Source of the DNA: Flavobacterium sp. AG291
Lineage (GTDB): Bacteria > Bacteroidota > Bacteroidia > Flavobacteriales > Flavobacteriaceae
NCBI RefSeq assembly: GCF_003350375.1
Contig: NZ_QQAR01000001.1
Span: 310,001 to 374,000 of the forward strand
Length of the DNA: 64,000 bases
Direction of reading: 5' to 3'
The number at the start of each line of letters is the position of its first letter. Position 1 is the first letter of the stretch. Under the pieces are notes generated by a model. The model saw only the letters and a program-made list of their open reading frames with translations, did no database searches and was not told the origin of the DNA. Made by a program: the position numbers and the translations under genes. Below are positions 8,828-17,095 of the stretch, one piece after another.

Positions 8828-8892
8828 CAGTGGTCAGTGATCAGTAGGCATCTATGCAAAACTGAACACTGGAAACTGAACACTGAACACTA
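8828..8892 (+). repeat. Short ACTGAACACT-type repeats between genes
   Basis: The space between the DUF5522 gene and hutU is built from iterated ACTGAACACT / AAACTGAACACTG words preceded by CAGTGGTCAGTGATCAGT. A related ACTGTAAACTG run lies between era and der (30358-30391). No coding potential is seen. Confidence 0.75.
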
Positions 8893-8898
8893 TAAAAT

Positions 8899-10887
8899 AT
8901 GACATTTCAGGAACAAATTCAGGAAGGGATACCTTCGGTTTTACCGGCTGTTAAGCCCTATGAAACGGACATCAATCATGCTCCGAAACGTAAAGAGATT
9001 CTAACTGCAGAGGAAAAAAAACTGGCGCTTCGCAATGCGCTCCGTTATTTTGAACCGCAGCATCATGCAGAATTGATTAAAGAATTTACGGAAGAGCTTG
9101 AAAAATACGGACGTATTTATATGTACCGTCTTCGCCCTGATTATAAAATGTATGCCAGACCTATTGATGAGTATCCGGGAAAATCGACCCAGGCAAAAGC
9201 TATTATGCTCATGATACAGAACAATCTGGATTATGCAGTGGCGCAGCATCCGCATGAACTTATTACCTATGGTGGTAACGGAGCGGTATTCTCGAACTGG
9301 GCGCAGTACAGGCTTACCATGAAATACCTAAGCGAAATGACTGACGAGCAAACGCTGGTTATGTATTCAGGCCACCCAATGGGGTTGTTTCCTTCGCATA
9401 AGGAAGCTCCAAGGGTAGTTGTAACTAATGGTATGATGATTCCTAACTATTCTAAACCGGATGATTGGGAGAAATTCAATGCACTTGGTGTTACCCAATA
9501 CGGCCAGATGACTGCCGGTAGCTATATGTATATAGGTCCGCAGGGAATTGTACATGGTACAACCATCACAGTTCTTAATGGTGGAAGAAAAATATCTAAG
9601 AACGGAGAAGGCCTTGAAGGCAAAGTGTTTGTTACATCGGGTCTTGGAGGTATGAGTGGTGCTCAGCCTAAAGCGGGTAACATTGCCGGTTGTATTACTA
9701 TTTGTGCCGAGGTAAATCCTAAAGCGGTACATACGCGTCATTCTCAGGGATGGGTGGATGAAGTGATAACCGACGTTGACGCACTTATAAAAAGAGTTGA
9801 ATTGGCTAAGGCCAACAAAGAAGTGGTTTCTATAGCTTACCAGGGCAACGTGGTAGAGGTATGGGAAGCATTTGATAAACATAATATTTATGTAGACTTG
9901 GGTAGTGACCAGACATCGCTGCACAATCCGTGGGCGGGAGGTTATTATCCCGTAGGCTTATCGTTAGAGGAGTCTAATGTAATGATGGCCGAAAATCCTG
10001 AGCTATTCAAAGAAAAAGTACAGGAGTCACTACGTCGTCAGGCTGCTGCTATCAACAAACACACGGTAAAAGGAACCTATTTCTTTGATTACGGAAATGC
10101 TTTCCTTTTAGAAGCATCGCGTGCCGGAGCAGATATTATGGCAGCTAATGGTATTGATTTTAAATATCCAAGCTATGTTCAGGATATTATGGGGCCAATG
10201 TGTTTTGATTACGGATTCGGACCATTCCGTTGGGTATGTGCTTCAGGTAAACCTGAAGATTTAGCTAAAACCGATGCTATTGCTGCTTCTGTATTGGAAG
10301 AAATGGCTAAAACGGCTCCGGGCGAGATCAAACAACAAATGCAGGACAACATTAAATGGATACACGGTGCACAGGAGAACAAACTTGTGGTGGGTTCTCA
10401 GGCACGTATATTATATGCCGATGCGCAGGGTAGGATAAACATTGCCGAAGCATTCAATAAAGCGATTGCTAAAGGTGAAATAGGTCCTGTAGTTTTAGGC
10501 CGCGATCATCATGATGTATCGGGTACAGATTCTCCGTACCGTGAAACATCTAACATTTATGACGGTTCACGCTTTACAGCCGATATGGCCATCCATAACG
10601 TTATTGGAGACAGTTTCCGAGGGGCAACCTGGGTAAGTATCCATAACGGTGGAGGTGTAGGCTGGGGAGAGGTTATAAACGGTGGATTTGGTATGGTTCT
10701 TGATGGTTCTACGGAGGCGTCAAGACGTTTAGAATCAATGCTTTTCTGGGATGTGAATAACGGAATAGCACGCCGAAGCTGGGCAAGGAATGAAGAAGCT
10801 GTTTATGCTATAAAAAGAGCTATGGAAGTTCAGCCGCTGCTAAAGGTAACATTGCCAAATATAGTTGACGACGCTTTACTGGGCTAG
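8899..10887 (+). CDS. hutU: Urocanate hydratase
   Basis: A 662-residue cytosolic enzyme of histidine degradation that converts urocanate to imidazolone propionate with a tightly bound NAD+ as electrophile. Recognisable blocks are YGGNGAVFSNWAQYRLTM, SGHPMGLFPS, the glycine-rich VTSGLGGMSGAQPKA in the NAD+ region, MGPMCFDYGFGPFRWVC with the conserved cysteine region, and GRDHHDVSGTDSPYRET. It is longer than the roughly 555-residue proteobacterial enzyme, as is usual for Bacteroidota. No hutH, hutI or hutG lies in the window, so the rest of the pathway must be elsewhere. A weak hairpin (GATAATTA/TAATTATC, 10887-10909) follows the stop. Confidence 0.95.
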   Translation: MTFQEQIQEGIPSVLPAVKPYETDINHAPKRKEILTAEEKKLALRNALRYFEPQHHAELIKEFTEELEKYGRIYMYRLRPDYKMYARPIDEYPGKSTQAKAIMLMIQNNLDYAVAQHPHELITYGGNGAVFSNWAQYRLTMKYLSEMTDEQTLVMYSGHPMGLFPSHKEAPRVVVTNGMMIPNYSKPDDWEKFNALGVTQYGQMTAGSYMYIGPQGIVHGTTITVLNGGRKISKNGEGLEGKVFVTSGLGGMSGAQPKAGNIAGCITICAEVNPKAVHTRHSQGWVDEVITDVDALIKRVELAKANKEVVSIAYQGNVVEVWEAFDKHNIYVDLGSDQTSLHNPWAGGYYPVGLSLEESNVMMAENPELFKEKVQESLRRQAAAINKHTVKGTYFFDYGNAFLLEASRAGADIMAANGIDFKYPSYVQDIMGPMCFDYGFGPFRWVCASGKPEDLAKTDAIAASVLEEMAKTAPGEIKQQMQDNIKWIHGAQENKLVVGSQARILYADAQGRINIAEAFNKAIAKGEIGPVVLGRDHHDVSGTDSPYRETSNIYDGSRFTADMAIHNVIGDSFRGATWVSIHNGGGVGWGEVINGGFGMVLDGSTEASRRLESMLFWDVNNGIARRSWARNEEAVYAIKRAMEVQPLLKVTLPNIVDDALLG

Positions 10888-10953
10888 ATAATTACGAAAG
10901 TTAATTATCGGCGCATTGTTTTTAATTGCTATGAACCATTAACTTTTAAAATT

Positions 10954-11514
10954 ATGAAGACTGTAAAATTGCTCTCGTTACTGTTTATAACGGCCATTGC
11001 GGCTTCGTGCAGTTCTATATCGGTAAATTCTGATTATGATGATGCTACCGATTTTACGCAGTATAAGACTTATGGCTTTCTTGATAAGGCTATAGAGAAG
11101 GCTGAAATATCTGACCTTGATAAAAAGAGGATAATAAATGCTATTGATGCCGAGTTTCAGAAGAAAGGATTTACAAAAAGTGATAATCCTGCCGTACTGA
11201 TCAACTTTTTTACCAAAGCAAACAAAGAGGTTAACGTAAACCAATGGGGTTACGGAGCCGGATTTGGCTGGGGTTGGGGTTATGGCTGGGGTTGGGGAGG
11301 CCCCGGATACTGGGGAGGAAACTATACCACAGTAACGGAATCTACCGAAGGAACACTTTTTATTGATCTGGTCGACACTAATAAGAAAGAACTGATTTGG
11401 CAGGGTGTAGGTACAGGAGTGCTGACGCTTGACCGTGAAAAGAAACAGGCAAGAATCAATGAGTTTGTTGCCGAGATCATGAAGCAATATCCTCCGCAGA
11501 AGAAAACGAAATAA
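10954..11514 (+). CDS. DUF4136 family lipoprotein
   Basis: A 186-residue lipoprotein with signal peptide ending IAASC (Cys about residue 19). The mature part matches DUF4136: SVNSDYDDATDFTQYKTYGF at the start, then AIDAEFQKKGF, and a closing LFIDLVDTNKKELIWQGVG. A Trp/Gly-rich loop (residues about 99-124, many GWGWG units) interrupts the domain and is typical of the family in this phylum. Anchoring in the outer membrane is likely; the function is unknown. It is a single gene with its own strong terminator. Confidence 0.85.
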   Translation: MKTVKLLSLLFITAIAASCSSISVNSDYDDATDFTQYKTYGFLDKAIEKAEISDLDKKRIINAIDAEFQKKGFTKSDNPAVLINFFTKANKEVNVNQWGYGAGFGWGWGYGWGWGGPGYWGGNYTTVTESTEGTLFIDLVDTNKKELIWQGVGTGVLTLDREKKQARINEFVAEIMKQYPPQKKTK

Positions 11515-11522
11515 AACAATAG

Positions 11523-11549
11523 AATCCGGGTTTTTAGCCCGGATTTTTT
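11523..11549 (+). terminator. Terminator after the DUF4136 gene
   Basis: AATCCGGG and CCCGGATT enclose a TTTTTAG loop and are followed by TTTTTT. Confidence 0.9.
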
Positions 11550-11654
11550 ATTTGTAAAATTTTTAAGAAAATATATAATAAAAGATTGTTAAAGCACGTT
11601 ATTTATTTACTGTTTTAATCAATTGTTATTTCAATTATTACTTTGTTTCTGTTT

Positions 11655-11674
11655 GCCACGGCTCCGGCCGTGGC
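11655..11674. other. Orphan GC-rich hairpin in an intergenic region
   Basis: GCCACGGC-TCCG-GCCGTGGC forms a perfect 8-bp stem with a tetraloop, in the otherwise very A/T-rich 292-base gap upstream of the hydroxylase gene. TTTGCTTTTT follows. It lies over 100 bases beyond the DUF4136 terminator and 130 bases before the next start, so it belongs to neither gene's end. It may end a small transcript; nothing else is seen in the gap except a TAATTTTA near-consensus -7 at 11774. Confidence 0.5.
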
Positions 11675-11806
11675 TTTGCTTTTTAAATCCTGACTAATTT
11701 TTAACATCACTCTGAAAATTAGAGTAATTAAAATATATATATTACGATTTAATAATATTAAGTGAGAAATTCGTAATTTTACCCGGTAAATATTGTTCAG
11801 CACATT

Positions 11807-13567
11807 ATGAATGCACCTATTGAGACAAACCCGCTTATAGACAGGCTTCCAAAACATCTGAAGCAGTTTATTAAACCTCAGGATTATAATGGTTATACCC
11901 CTATAAACCAGGCGGTATGGCGCTATGTTATGCGCAAGAATGTAGACTATCTGAGCAGGGTAGCGCACAGTTCATATCTTGAAGGTCTTAAGAAAACGGG
12001 TATTGAAATTGATAATATCCCAAGTATGTATGGTATGAACAGGATATTGCAGGAAATAGGCTGGGCCGCTGTTGCGGTAGATGGTTTTATTCCACCTAAT
12101 GCATTCATGGAATTTCAGGCATATAATGTGCTTGTAATAGCTTCGGATATCAGACAGCTTGAACATATAGAATATACTCCCGCTCCGGATATCATTCACG
12201 AAGGGGCAGGACACGCACCTATTATTGCAAATCCTGAATATGCTGAATATTTAAGGCGTTTTGGAGAGATAGGATGTAAAGCAATCTCTTCGGCTCATGA
12301 TTATGAAATATACGAGGCTATCCGCTTGTTGTCAATTTTAAAAGAAGCGGAAGGTACACCACAGGAAGAGATTGAAGCTGTTGAAAAGAGGGTAGACGAG
12401 TTGCAGAATGCAGTTGTTGAACCTTCAGAAATGGCACTTATCCGTAACCTGCATTGGTGGACCGTTGAATACGGACTTATAGGAACTGTTGAAGATCCTA
12501 AAATATATGGTGCAGGATTGCTTTCATCTATTGGAGAAAGCGCATGGTGCATGACTGAGAATGTAAAAAAAGTGCCTTATACCATAGAAGCAGCTTATCA
12601 GGGGTTTGATATTACAAAACCTCAACCACAGCTTTATGTAACACCTGATTTTGCTTACCTCAGCCTTGTACTTGAAGAGTTTGCTAATAAAATGGCATTG
12701 CGTACAGGAGGGCTTAGCGGTGTACAGAAACTTATAAAATCAAAAGCGCTGGGTACAATTGAACTTAGTACCGGAATTCAGATTTCAGGTGTGTTTACAA
12801 ACGTAATCGAAAACGAAGGTAAATCTGTTTATATACAGTCAACCGGTAAAACGGCATTATCATTCAGGGAAAAAGAGCTTGTAGGTCATGGTACATCGTA
12901 TCATGCTGAAGGTTTTGGTAGCCCGGTAGGGAAACTGAAAGGCATTAACCTTTCGGTGGAAGATATGAGTCCGCGTGACCTGATGGCATACGATATTTAT
13001 GAAGGCAAACGTGTTACTCTTGAATTTGAAGGCGATATTACTGTTAGTGGTGAGATTATTACAGGCACAAGAAATATTCAGGGTAAGATTATTATCATCA
13101 GCTTTAAGGACTGTACCGTTACGCATGGTGATACAGTGCTATTCCAGCCGGAATGGGGTATCTACGATATGGCAGTAGGAAAAAAAGTAGTTTCTGCTTT
13201 CTCGGGGCCTGCTGATGTAAACAGTTTTGATTTGGTAACACACGTTCCATCAAGCAAAACCATTAAAGCAAAAAAATCGGCTGAGCGTGAAGATCTTGAA
13301 AGCCTGTATTTGAGCATAAGAAACATTCGCGAAGGAAAAGACTCAAATGGAAACTTTGGCAACATTTTTGCTTCAGTAAAAGAAAGACATACAAACGACT
13401 GGCTGCTTTCGGTAGAAATTGCCGAGCTGGCCCATAAAAATAATAATCAGGAATTACTGCAGGATGTAATGCTGCACCTGGATGCTGTTAAGAAGAAACG
13501 CCCTGAAGTGGCACATCTTATTGATGACGGATTAGAGCTTATTTTTGAAAAAGAGAAAGTTTCTTAA
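11807..13567 (+). CDS. Aromatic amino acid hydroxylase (phenylalanine 4-monooxygenase type), long form
   Basis: A 586-residue protein whose first half (about residues 1-320) is a biopterin-dependent aromatic amino acid hydroxylase. The iron ligands are readable: PDIIHEGAGH gives H131 and H136, and LHWWTVEYGL gives E221. About 84 residues separate the second His from the Glu, compared with about 40 in the short bacterial enzymes, so there is an insertion rich in Glu (about 165-210). The block YGAGLLSSIGESAW follows. Hydroxylation of Phe to Tyr is the expected reaction. The last 260 or so residues are an extension without a recognised fold. It is monocistronic with its own terminator. Confidence 0.85.
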   Translation: MNAPIETNPLIDRLPKHLKQFIKPQDYNGYTPINQAVWRYVMRKNVDYLSRVAHSSYLEGLKKTGIEIDNIPSMYGMNRILQEIGWAAVAVDGFIPPNAFMEFQAYNVLVIASDIRQLEHIEYTPAPDIIHEGAGHAPIIANPEYAEYLRRFGEIGCKAISSAHDYEIYEAIRLLSILKEAEGTPQEEIEAVEKRVDELQNAVVEPSEMALIRNLHWWTVEYGLIGTVEDPKIYGAGLLSSIGESAWCMTENVKKVPYTIEAAYQGFDITKPQPQLYVTPDFAYLSLVLEEFANKMALRTGGLSGVQKLIKSKALGTIELSTGIQISGVFTNVIENEGKSVYIQSTGKTALSFREKELVGHGTSYHAEGFGSPVGKLKGINLSVEDMSPRDLMAYDIYEGKRVTLEFEGDITVSGEIITGTRNIQGKIIIISFKDCTVTHGDTVLFQPEWGIYDMAVGKKVVSAFSGPADVNSFDLVTHVPSSKTIKAKKSAEREDLESLYLSIRNIREGKDSNGNFGNIFASVKERHTNDWLLSVEIAELAHKNNNQELLQDVMLHLDAVKKKRPEVAHLIDDGLELIFEKEKVS

Positions 13568-13572
13568 TTACT

Positions 13573-13600
13573 AAAGAGCGCGAAAGCGCTCTTTTTTTTT
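13573..13600 (+). terminator. Terminator after the hydroxylase gene
   Basis: AAAGAGCGC-GAAA-GCGCTCTTT with GNRA-type loop and a long T run. It abuts the 3' end of the convergent DUF4230 gene. Confidence 0.95.
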
Positions 13601-14201
13601 ATAACAATACATTTATAGACTGCTCATTCACTACTTCTCCATTGTATTGCAGTGTCCAGCCCATAGTATTGGTTAGTATAAGTATTTTAGATAACTCACT
13701 TATTAGCCTGTTTTGCGCATTGGATTTTAATGTAGACTTTTCAATCTTTTTGCGAAGACTTTCCTTTACCTGTTTGTTGATCTTATTGTAATCTTCATGA
13801 GAGAATTCATTAAAAGTGCTTTCCTGAATGTCGTAAAACTTCAGATCGGGACTGATCTTTATTTCTTCTTTGGGGATGTTTTTGATGGTAATAGTTTTGT
13901 TGGCTTCATTAATGTCATATTCAATTTTGCTAAGATCGTAACTTACGGTTACATCTGCATTGACTACAACCAAAGCCTTCTTTTCAAATGGAATTAAAAA
14001 GTATTTCTGCTGGTCTTTGAAAGTCAGTACCTCTGAGTAATGTCCTTCGGTAACCACCAGCTTCCTTACATTGCGTAGTTGTTCCTGTATTAAAGTTGTT
14101 TCTTCTAGAACTGAAGTGTCTTTCTTTTTGAATTCGCAGTAATGGAAAGCCAACATTATCAGTGCTATCCCTATTATACCGAGTAGTATTTTGCGTACCA
14201 T
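13599..14201 (-). CDS. DUF4230 family protein, membrane-anchored
   Basis: A 200-residue protein with an N-terminal hydrophobic anchor (about residues 5-20, ILLGIIGIALIMLAF) and a soluble domain matching DUF4230. Visible blocks are LVVTEGHYSEVLTF, VTVSYDLSKIEYDI and ITIKNIPKEEIKISPDL, the beta-rich core, followed by a helical region and the tail NTMGWTLQYNGEVV. The family is widespread in Bacteroidota and Firmicutes without an assigned role. About 50 bases downstream of the GSCFA gene on the same strand, it may form an operon with it. Confidence 0.85.
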   Translation of the reverse strand: MVRKILLGIIGIALIMLAFHYCEFKKKDTSVLEETTLIQEQLRNVRKLVVTEGHYSEVLTFKDQQKYFLIPFEKKALVVVNADVTVSYDLSKIEYDINEANKTITIKNIPKEEIKISPDLKFYDIQESTFNEFSHEDYNKINKQVKESLRKKIEKSTLKSNAQNRLISELSKILILTNTMGWTLQYNGEVVNEQSINVLL

Positions 14202-14251
14202 TTTTATTTTAAATATAAGGAGAATTTACAGAGCCCTCTGTTATGGTTGAC

Positions 14252-15202
14252 TTAAAATGTTATATGTGGATATTGTTTTTGTAATGTTTTTATCTTCTCA
14301 TACAGTTTTTGCAAAAATGCCCGATGTTGTTCTGTGTCCGGATTAAAAGAGCGATGCGATAAACCTTTTTGAATGTTGTCTGCCAATTTCATGGTTTGTT
14401 GCGCTTCAGAGGCGGTATAAGCCTCTGTAAAGCGTTCCCAGATATAATCTACGGCAATTGCCGATGGATGTATCATGTCTTCGGCATAGAAGCGATAATC
14501 GCGTAGCTCGTCCATCATTATTTCGTAAGACGGGAAGTAGTTTATCGTTTGCTGTTTGTTGTTTATCGTTTGATGAAGTGCAGAAATAAGGTTCGCTTTG
14601 CTCCATTGGTTTTCGGTAAAGCCGTCTTTGATGTGGCGTACCGGCGAAACGGTAAATATGAAATTCAGTTTAGGATTTACTTCTGTTACCCTTGCAATGA
14701 TACTTTCGAGGCTTTGTTTGATGGTCTCAGGAGAAAGAAGCTCTTTAGTGAACTCTTTTTGCGGAACCTTATGGCAATTGGCAACGAGATTACCTGAAGC
14801 AATGTTGCGGTATACCCATGCAGTACCTAATGTTATGATGAGGTGTGTAGCTTCTTTTAATTCGGCATACGCCAGAGAACCGGCCGAATTAAGATTATTT
14901 AGTAATACTTCTTTATCGCGATGGCTTAGGTCAGAATGTGCATCAAAGCAATGCCAGAGATCGTTAAGCTGAAAGATGTCAGAATCAGTGAATTGCTTTT
15001 GCTGTAGTGCATACCCAATGAATTTCTCGAGAGCTAATGGATGAAACAATATCCCGAACGGATTGGTTGTATTTCTAAATTTAAAATAATCGAATTTCTG
15101 CCCAATATTAACTGCAAAGCACGAGCCCAAAGAGACTATTTTAGAATTGTAATCAATGGGGTGATTGCTTTTTGCGATAGGTATAGGCGTACTGAATTGC
15201 AT
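14252..15202 (-). CDS. GSCFA domain protein (SGNH-hydrolase-like)
   Basis: A 316-residue protein with the family-defining motif SLGSCFAVNIG near residue 30, where the Ser is the likely nucleophile of an SGNH-like fold. It also has THLIITLGTAWVYRN, FTVSPVRHIKDGFTENQWSK, and near the C-terminus FYAEDMIHPSAIAVDYIW, whose D and H would complete the catalytic set. The substrate is unknown. An in-frame short repeat (residues around 210-222, HQTINNKQQTINYF) is encoded by two copies of an 11-base word spaced 21 bases apart (14540-14571) and looks like inserted simple sequence. Confidence 0.9.
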   Translation of the reverse strand: MQFSTPIPIAKSNHPIDYNSKIVSLGSCFAVNIGQKFDYFKFRNTTNPFGILFHPLALEKFIGYALQQKQFTDSDIFQLNDLWHCFDAHSDLSHRDKEVLLNNLNSAGSLAYAELKEATHLIITLGTAWVYRNIASGNLVANCHKVPQKEFTKELLSPETIKQSLESIIARVTEVNPKLNFIFTVSPVRHIKDGFTENQWSKANLISALHQTINNKQQTINYFPSYEIMMDELRDYRFYAEDMIHPSAIAVDYIWERFTEAYTASEAQQTMKLADNIQKGLSHRSFNPDTEQHRAFLQKLYEKIKTLQKQYPHITF

Positions 15203-15231
15203 TGCTTTAATTTTGAATGTAAACTTAAAAA

Positions 15232-15262
15232 AGAAAACCCAAACACTCAGTGTCTGGGTTCT
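15232..15262 (-). terminator. Terminator after the first YD-like lipoprotein gene
   Basis: AACCCAAACA ... TGTCTGGGTT forms a near-perfect stem on the minus strand and is related in sequence to the terminator at 16150-16180 behind the paralog. Confidence 0.8.
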
Positions 15263-15285
15263 TTATTATATAACCTTTGTGAGGA

Positions 15286-16059
15286 TTATTCGTAGAAGTA
15301 TTGTGTTGTGTTTGTTATTGGTGATTGACCTTCATACTCGTATAGAATAGATGAGGATATCGGGTAATTATTATTGTTATATGTGTGATTGTAGGTATAA
15401 GTTTCATTACTGCTGCCTTCTATGGATTCAGAGACAGCATTATTTAAAAAACCCTCTGGTAGCATATACTCTTTAAAGCCTAATACATTTTTCATAGGGC
15501 CATTTTTGGTGTCGTAAACTGTTGTTATAGTTGTTTCTGTTGTTATAGTTGTTTCTGTTGTTTTTTGCTTAATGCTGTTTTCAGTATAAGATATATTGCT
15601 AGTGTCTCTAAAAGTCCATTCATTTTCTTGCTCAGCTACATATATTTGGGCCGTAACAGTTCCGTTCTGATTATATGTGTATATGTATTTAGTCCATTGC
15701 TCATATATTGAGCCGCCACTATTGTATTTGTAATGTATAATTAGTGAAGTCTTTTGGTTGTTGCTGTTGTATTCGAAATTTCTTTCATCTTCATAATTAC
15801 TCCCAACAACTTTAATATTAGTTATTAGATTTCCGGTGTAAGTATATTCCCTGCTTTTTCCATTTTCATCTAATATGCTGACTATTTTATTACCGTCATA
15901 AGTATAAAAACTAGCTTGTGTATTTCCTTGCTGATCAGTTGTAACTGTTTTCTTTAAAAGGGTATTGTCTTGTGGTGTTGTTACGTTTGTGTTGTCATCG
16001 CTTGAGCATGAAGTAAAAATTAATAAGGCAATAGCTGCCAGTGAGAAAACTTTTTTCAT
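15286..16059 (-). CDS. Lipoprotein with YD-like tyrosine/glycine repeats (paralog 1)
   Basis: A 257-residue lipoprotein: signal peptide ending IFTSC with SSDDN after the Cys, the acidic pattern linked to surface export in this phylum. The body has short beta-rich repeats such as FYTYDGNKIVSILDENG, REYTYTGNLI and FEYNSNNQKTSLIIHY, resembling RHS/YD repeats but far too short for an RHS toxin. A Thr-rich segment TTETTITTETTITTVYD is encoded by a short DNA repeat. The neighbour at 16203-16973 is a clear paralog. The function is unknown; a cell-surface beta-structure is inferred. Confidence 0.7.
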   Translation of the reverse strand: MKKVFSLAAIALLIFTSCSSDDNTNVTTPQDNTLLKKTVTTDQQGNTQASFYTYDGNKIVSILDENGKSREYTYTGNLITNIKVVGSNYEDERNFEYNSNNQKTSLIIHYKYNSGGSIYEQWTKYIYTYNQNGTVTAQIYVAEQENEWTFRDTSNISYTENSIKQKTTETTITTETTITTVYDTKNGPMKNVLGFKEYMLPEGFLNNAVSESIEGSSNETYTYNHTYNNNNYPISSSILYEYEGQSPITNTTQYFYE

Positions 16060-16149
16060 TTGAAATAATTGGTTAATATTGGATGTAAATGTAGTAATTA
16101 TAAAATGTTTGTCAAGGTTAGATTTAAAACACGTAATGCTATTAAAAAA

Positions 16150-16180
16150 GAAAGCCCAAACACATAGTGTTTGGGTTCTT
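16150..16180 (-). terminator. Terminator after the second YD-like lipoprotein gene
   Basis: CCCAAACAC-ATA-GTGTTTGGG, minus-strand orientation, followed by TTTCTTTTTT on that strand. Confidence 0.85.
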
Positions 16181-16202
16181 AATTATATAACTTTAGAAAG
16201 TA

Positions 16203-16973
16203 TTATTCGTAGGTGTATACAGTAGTACTTGTGTAACCACCGTTTACTTGTGTTTCTGTCTGCGTTAATGGATAATTAGCTGCATTGTAGGTGTATACAG
16301 TTGTGCTTTCCACAACAGAAGCATCTCCATTATAGGAATAGGATTGTGATACTACATTTTCATTATAGAATTTTGTAGTTCCCATAGTATTGGCAAAAGC
16401 AATTTTGTCCATACCGGTGATGCCTTTTAGCGGATTGTTTTTTCCATCAAACGTATAGGTATAAACTTCGGTGTCCTCCCCAGTGCCATAAACTGTAGTA
16501 AGAGTGGTTTCAGTAATAGTTCCTGTTGCATCCTGAGTGAAACTATCCGGGTTGTCAATATTATCGCTGTAATATTCAGTGAATGTTATTGTTCCGTTAG
16601 AATTATGTACGTATGTAGTTTTATATACATCGTCTCCAAATTCGTCATCATAAGCGAATTCAGTATATGTTACCAGTTGGTTTTGAGAATTGTATTCGTA
16701 AGTATCTTTGTAGATCAATTGATTGTCGGCATCATATGATTTCCATTCGGTTATAAGATCTCCTGTATAAGTAATCACGCTTTTTTCGCCATCATTGCTG
16801 TTTATCTCGATTAGTTTGTTGCCGTCATAAGTAAGGGTGCTAACAAAGTCGCCGTCAGAATCTGTTTCTGTAACTTTTATTAGTTTGTTCCCTGTCTGAG
16901 TGCTGTTAGAATCATCATCAGTACATGACACCATAAATAAGGCAATAGCTGCCATTGCAAGAATTTTTTTCAT
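16203..16973 (-). CDS. Lipoprotein with YD-like repeats (paralog 2)
   Basis: A 256-residue paralog of the gene at 15286-16059. It has the same lipoprotein start (FMVSC then TDDDSN) and the same repeat style: LTYDGNKLIEINSNDGEKS, VITYTGDLITEW and YEYNSQNQLVTYTEF, with a matching C-terminal TTVYTYE. The body is rich in Asp, Tyr and Thr. Gene order, length and downstream terminators all match the neighbour, so this is a tandem duplication. Surface location is inferred from the acidic residues after the lipobox; the role is unknown. Confidence 0.7.
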   Translation of the reverse strand: MKKILAMAAIALFMVSCTDDDSNSTQTGNKLIKVTETDSDGDFVSTLTYDGNKLIEINSNDGEKSVITYTGDLITEWKSYDADNQLIYKDTYEYNSQNQLVTYTEFAYDDEFGDDVYKTTYVHNSNGTITFTEYYSDNIDNPDSFTQDATGTITETTLTTVYGTGEDTEVYTYTFDGKNNPLKGITGMDKIAFANTMGTTKFYNENVVSQSYSYNGDASVVESTTVYTYNAANYPLTQTETQVNGGYTSTTVYTYE

Positions 16974-17028
16974 TTTTTAAGATTTGGTTTTTAATAATTG
17001 GTATGTGAATTTATGTTCTAAATAAAAG

Positions 17029-17073
17029 AGCCGTAATATTAAACGTGTATTTAACACATAAAGTATTACGGCT
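17029..17073 (-). terminator. Long-stem terminator after alaS
   Basis: AGCCGTAATA and TATTACGGCT form a 10-bp outer stem with a second inner stem (GTGT/ACAC) inside. On the minus strand CTTTTATTT follows. Confidence 0.75.
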
Positions 17074-17095
17074 ATTAAATTAATTTTATTGGTTC

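Noticed and set aside
9367..9924. 185-codon antisense frame inside hutU
   Set aside because: Shadow of a well-conserved gene; no promoter or family signature.
10978..11487. 169-codon antisense frame in the DUF4136 gene
   Set aside because: Its composition follows the Trp/Gly-rich repeat on the other strand.
15286..16973. RHS-type polymorphic toxin
   Set aside because: YD-like repeats are few, there is no toxin C-terminus or immunity gene, and both proteins are short lipoproteins.
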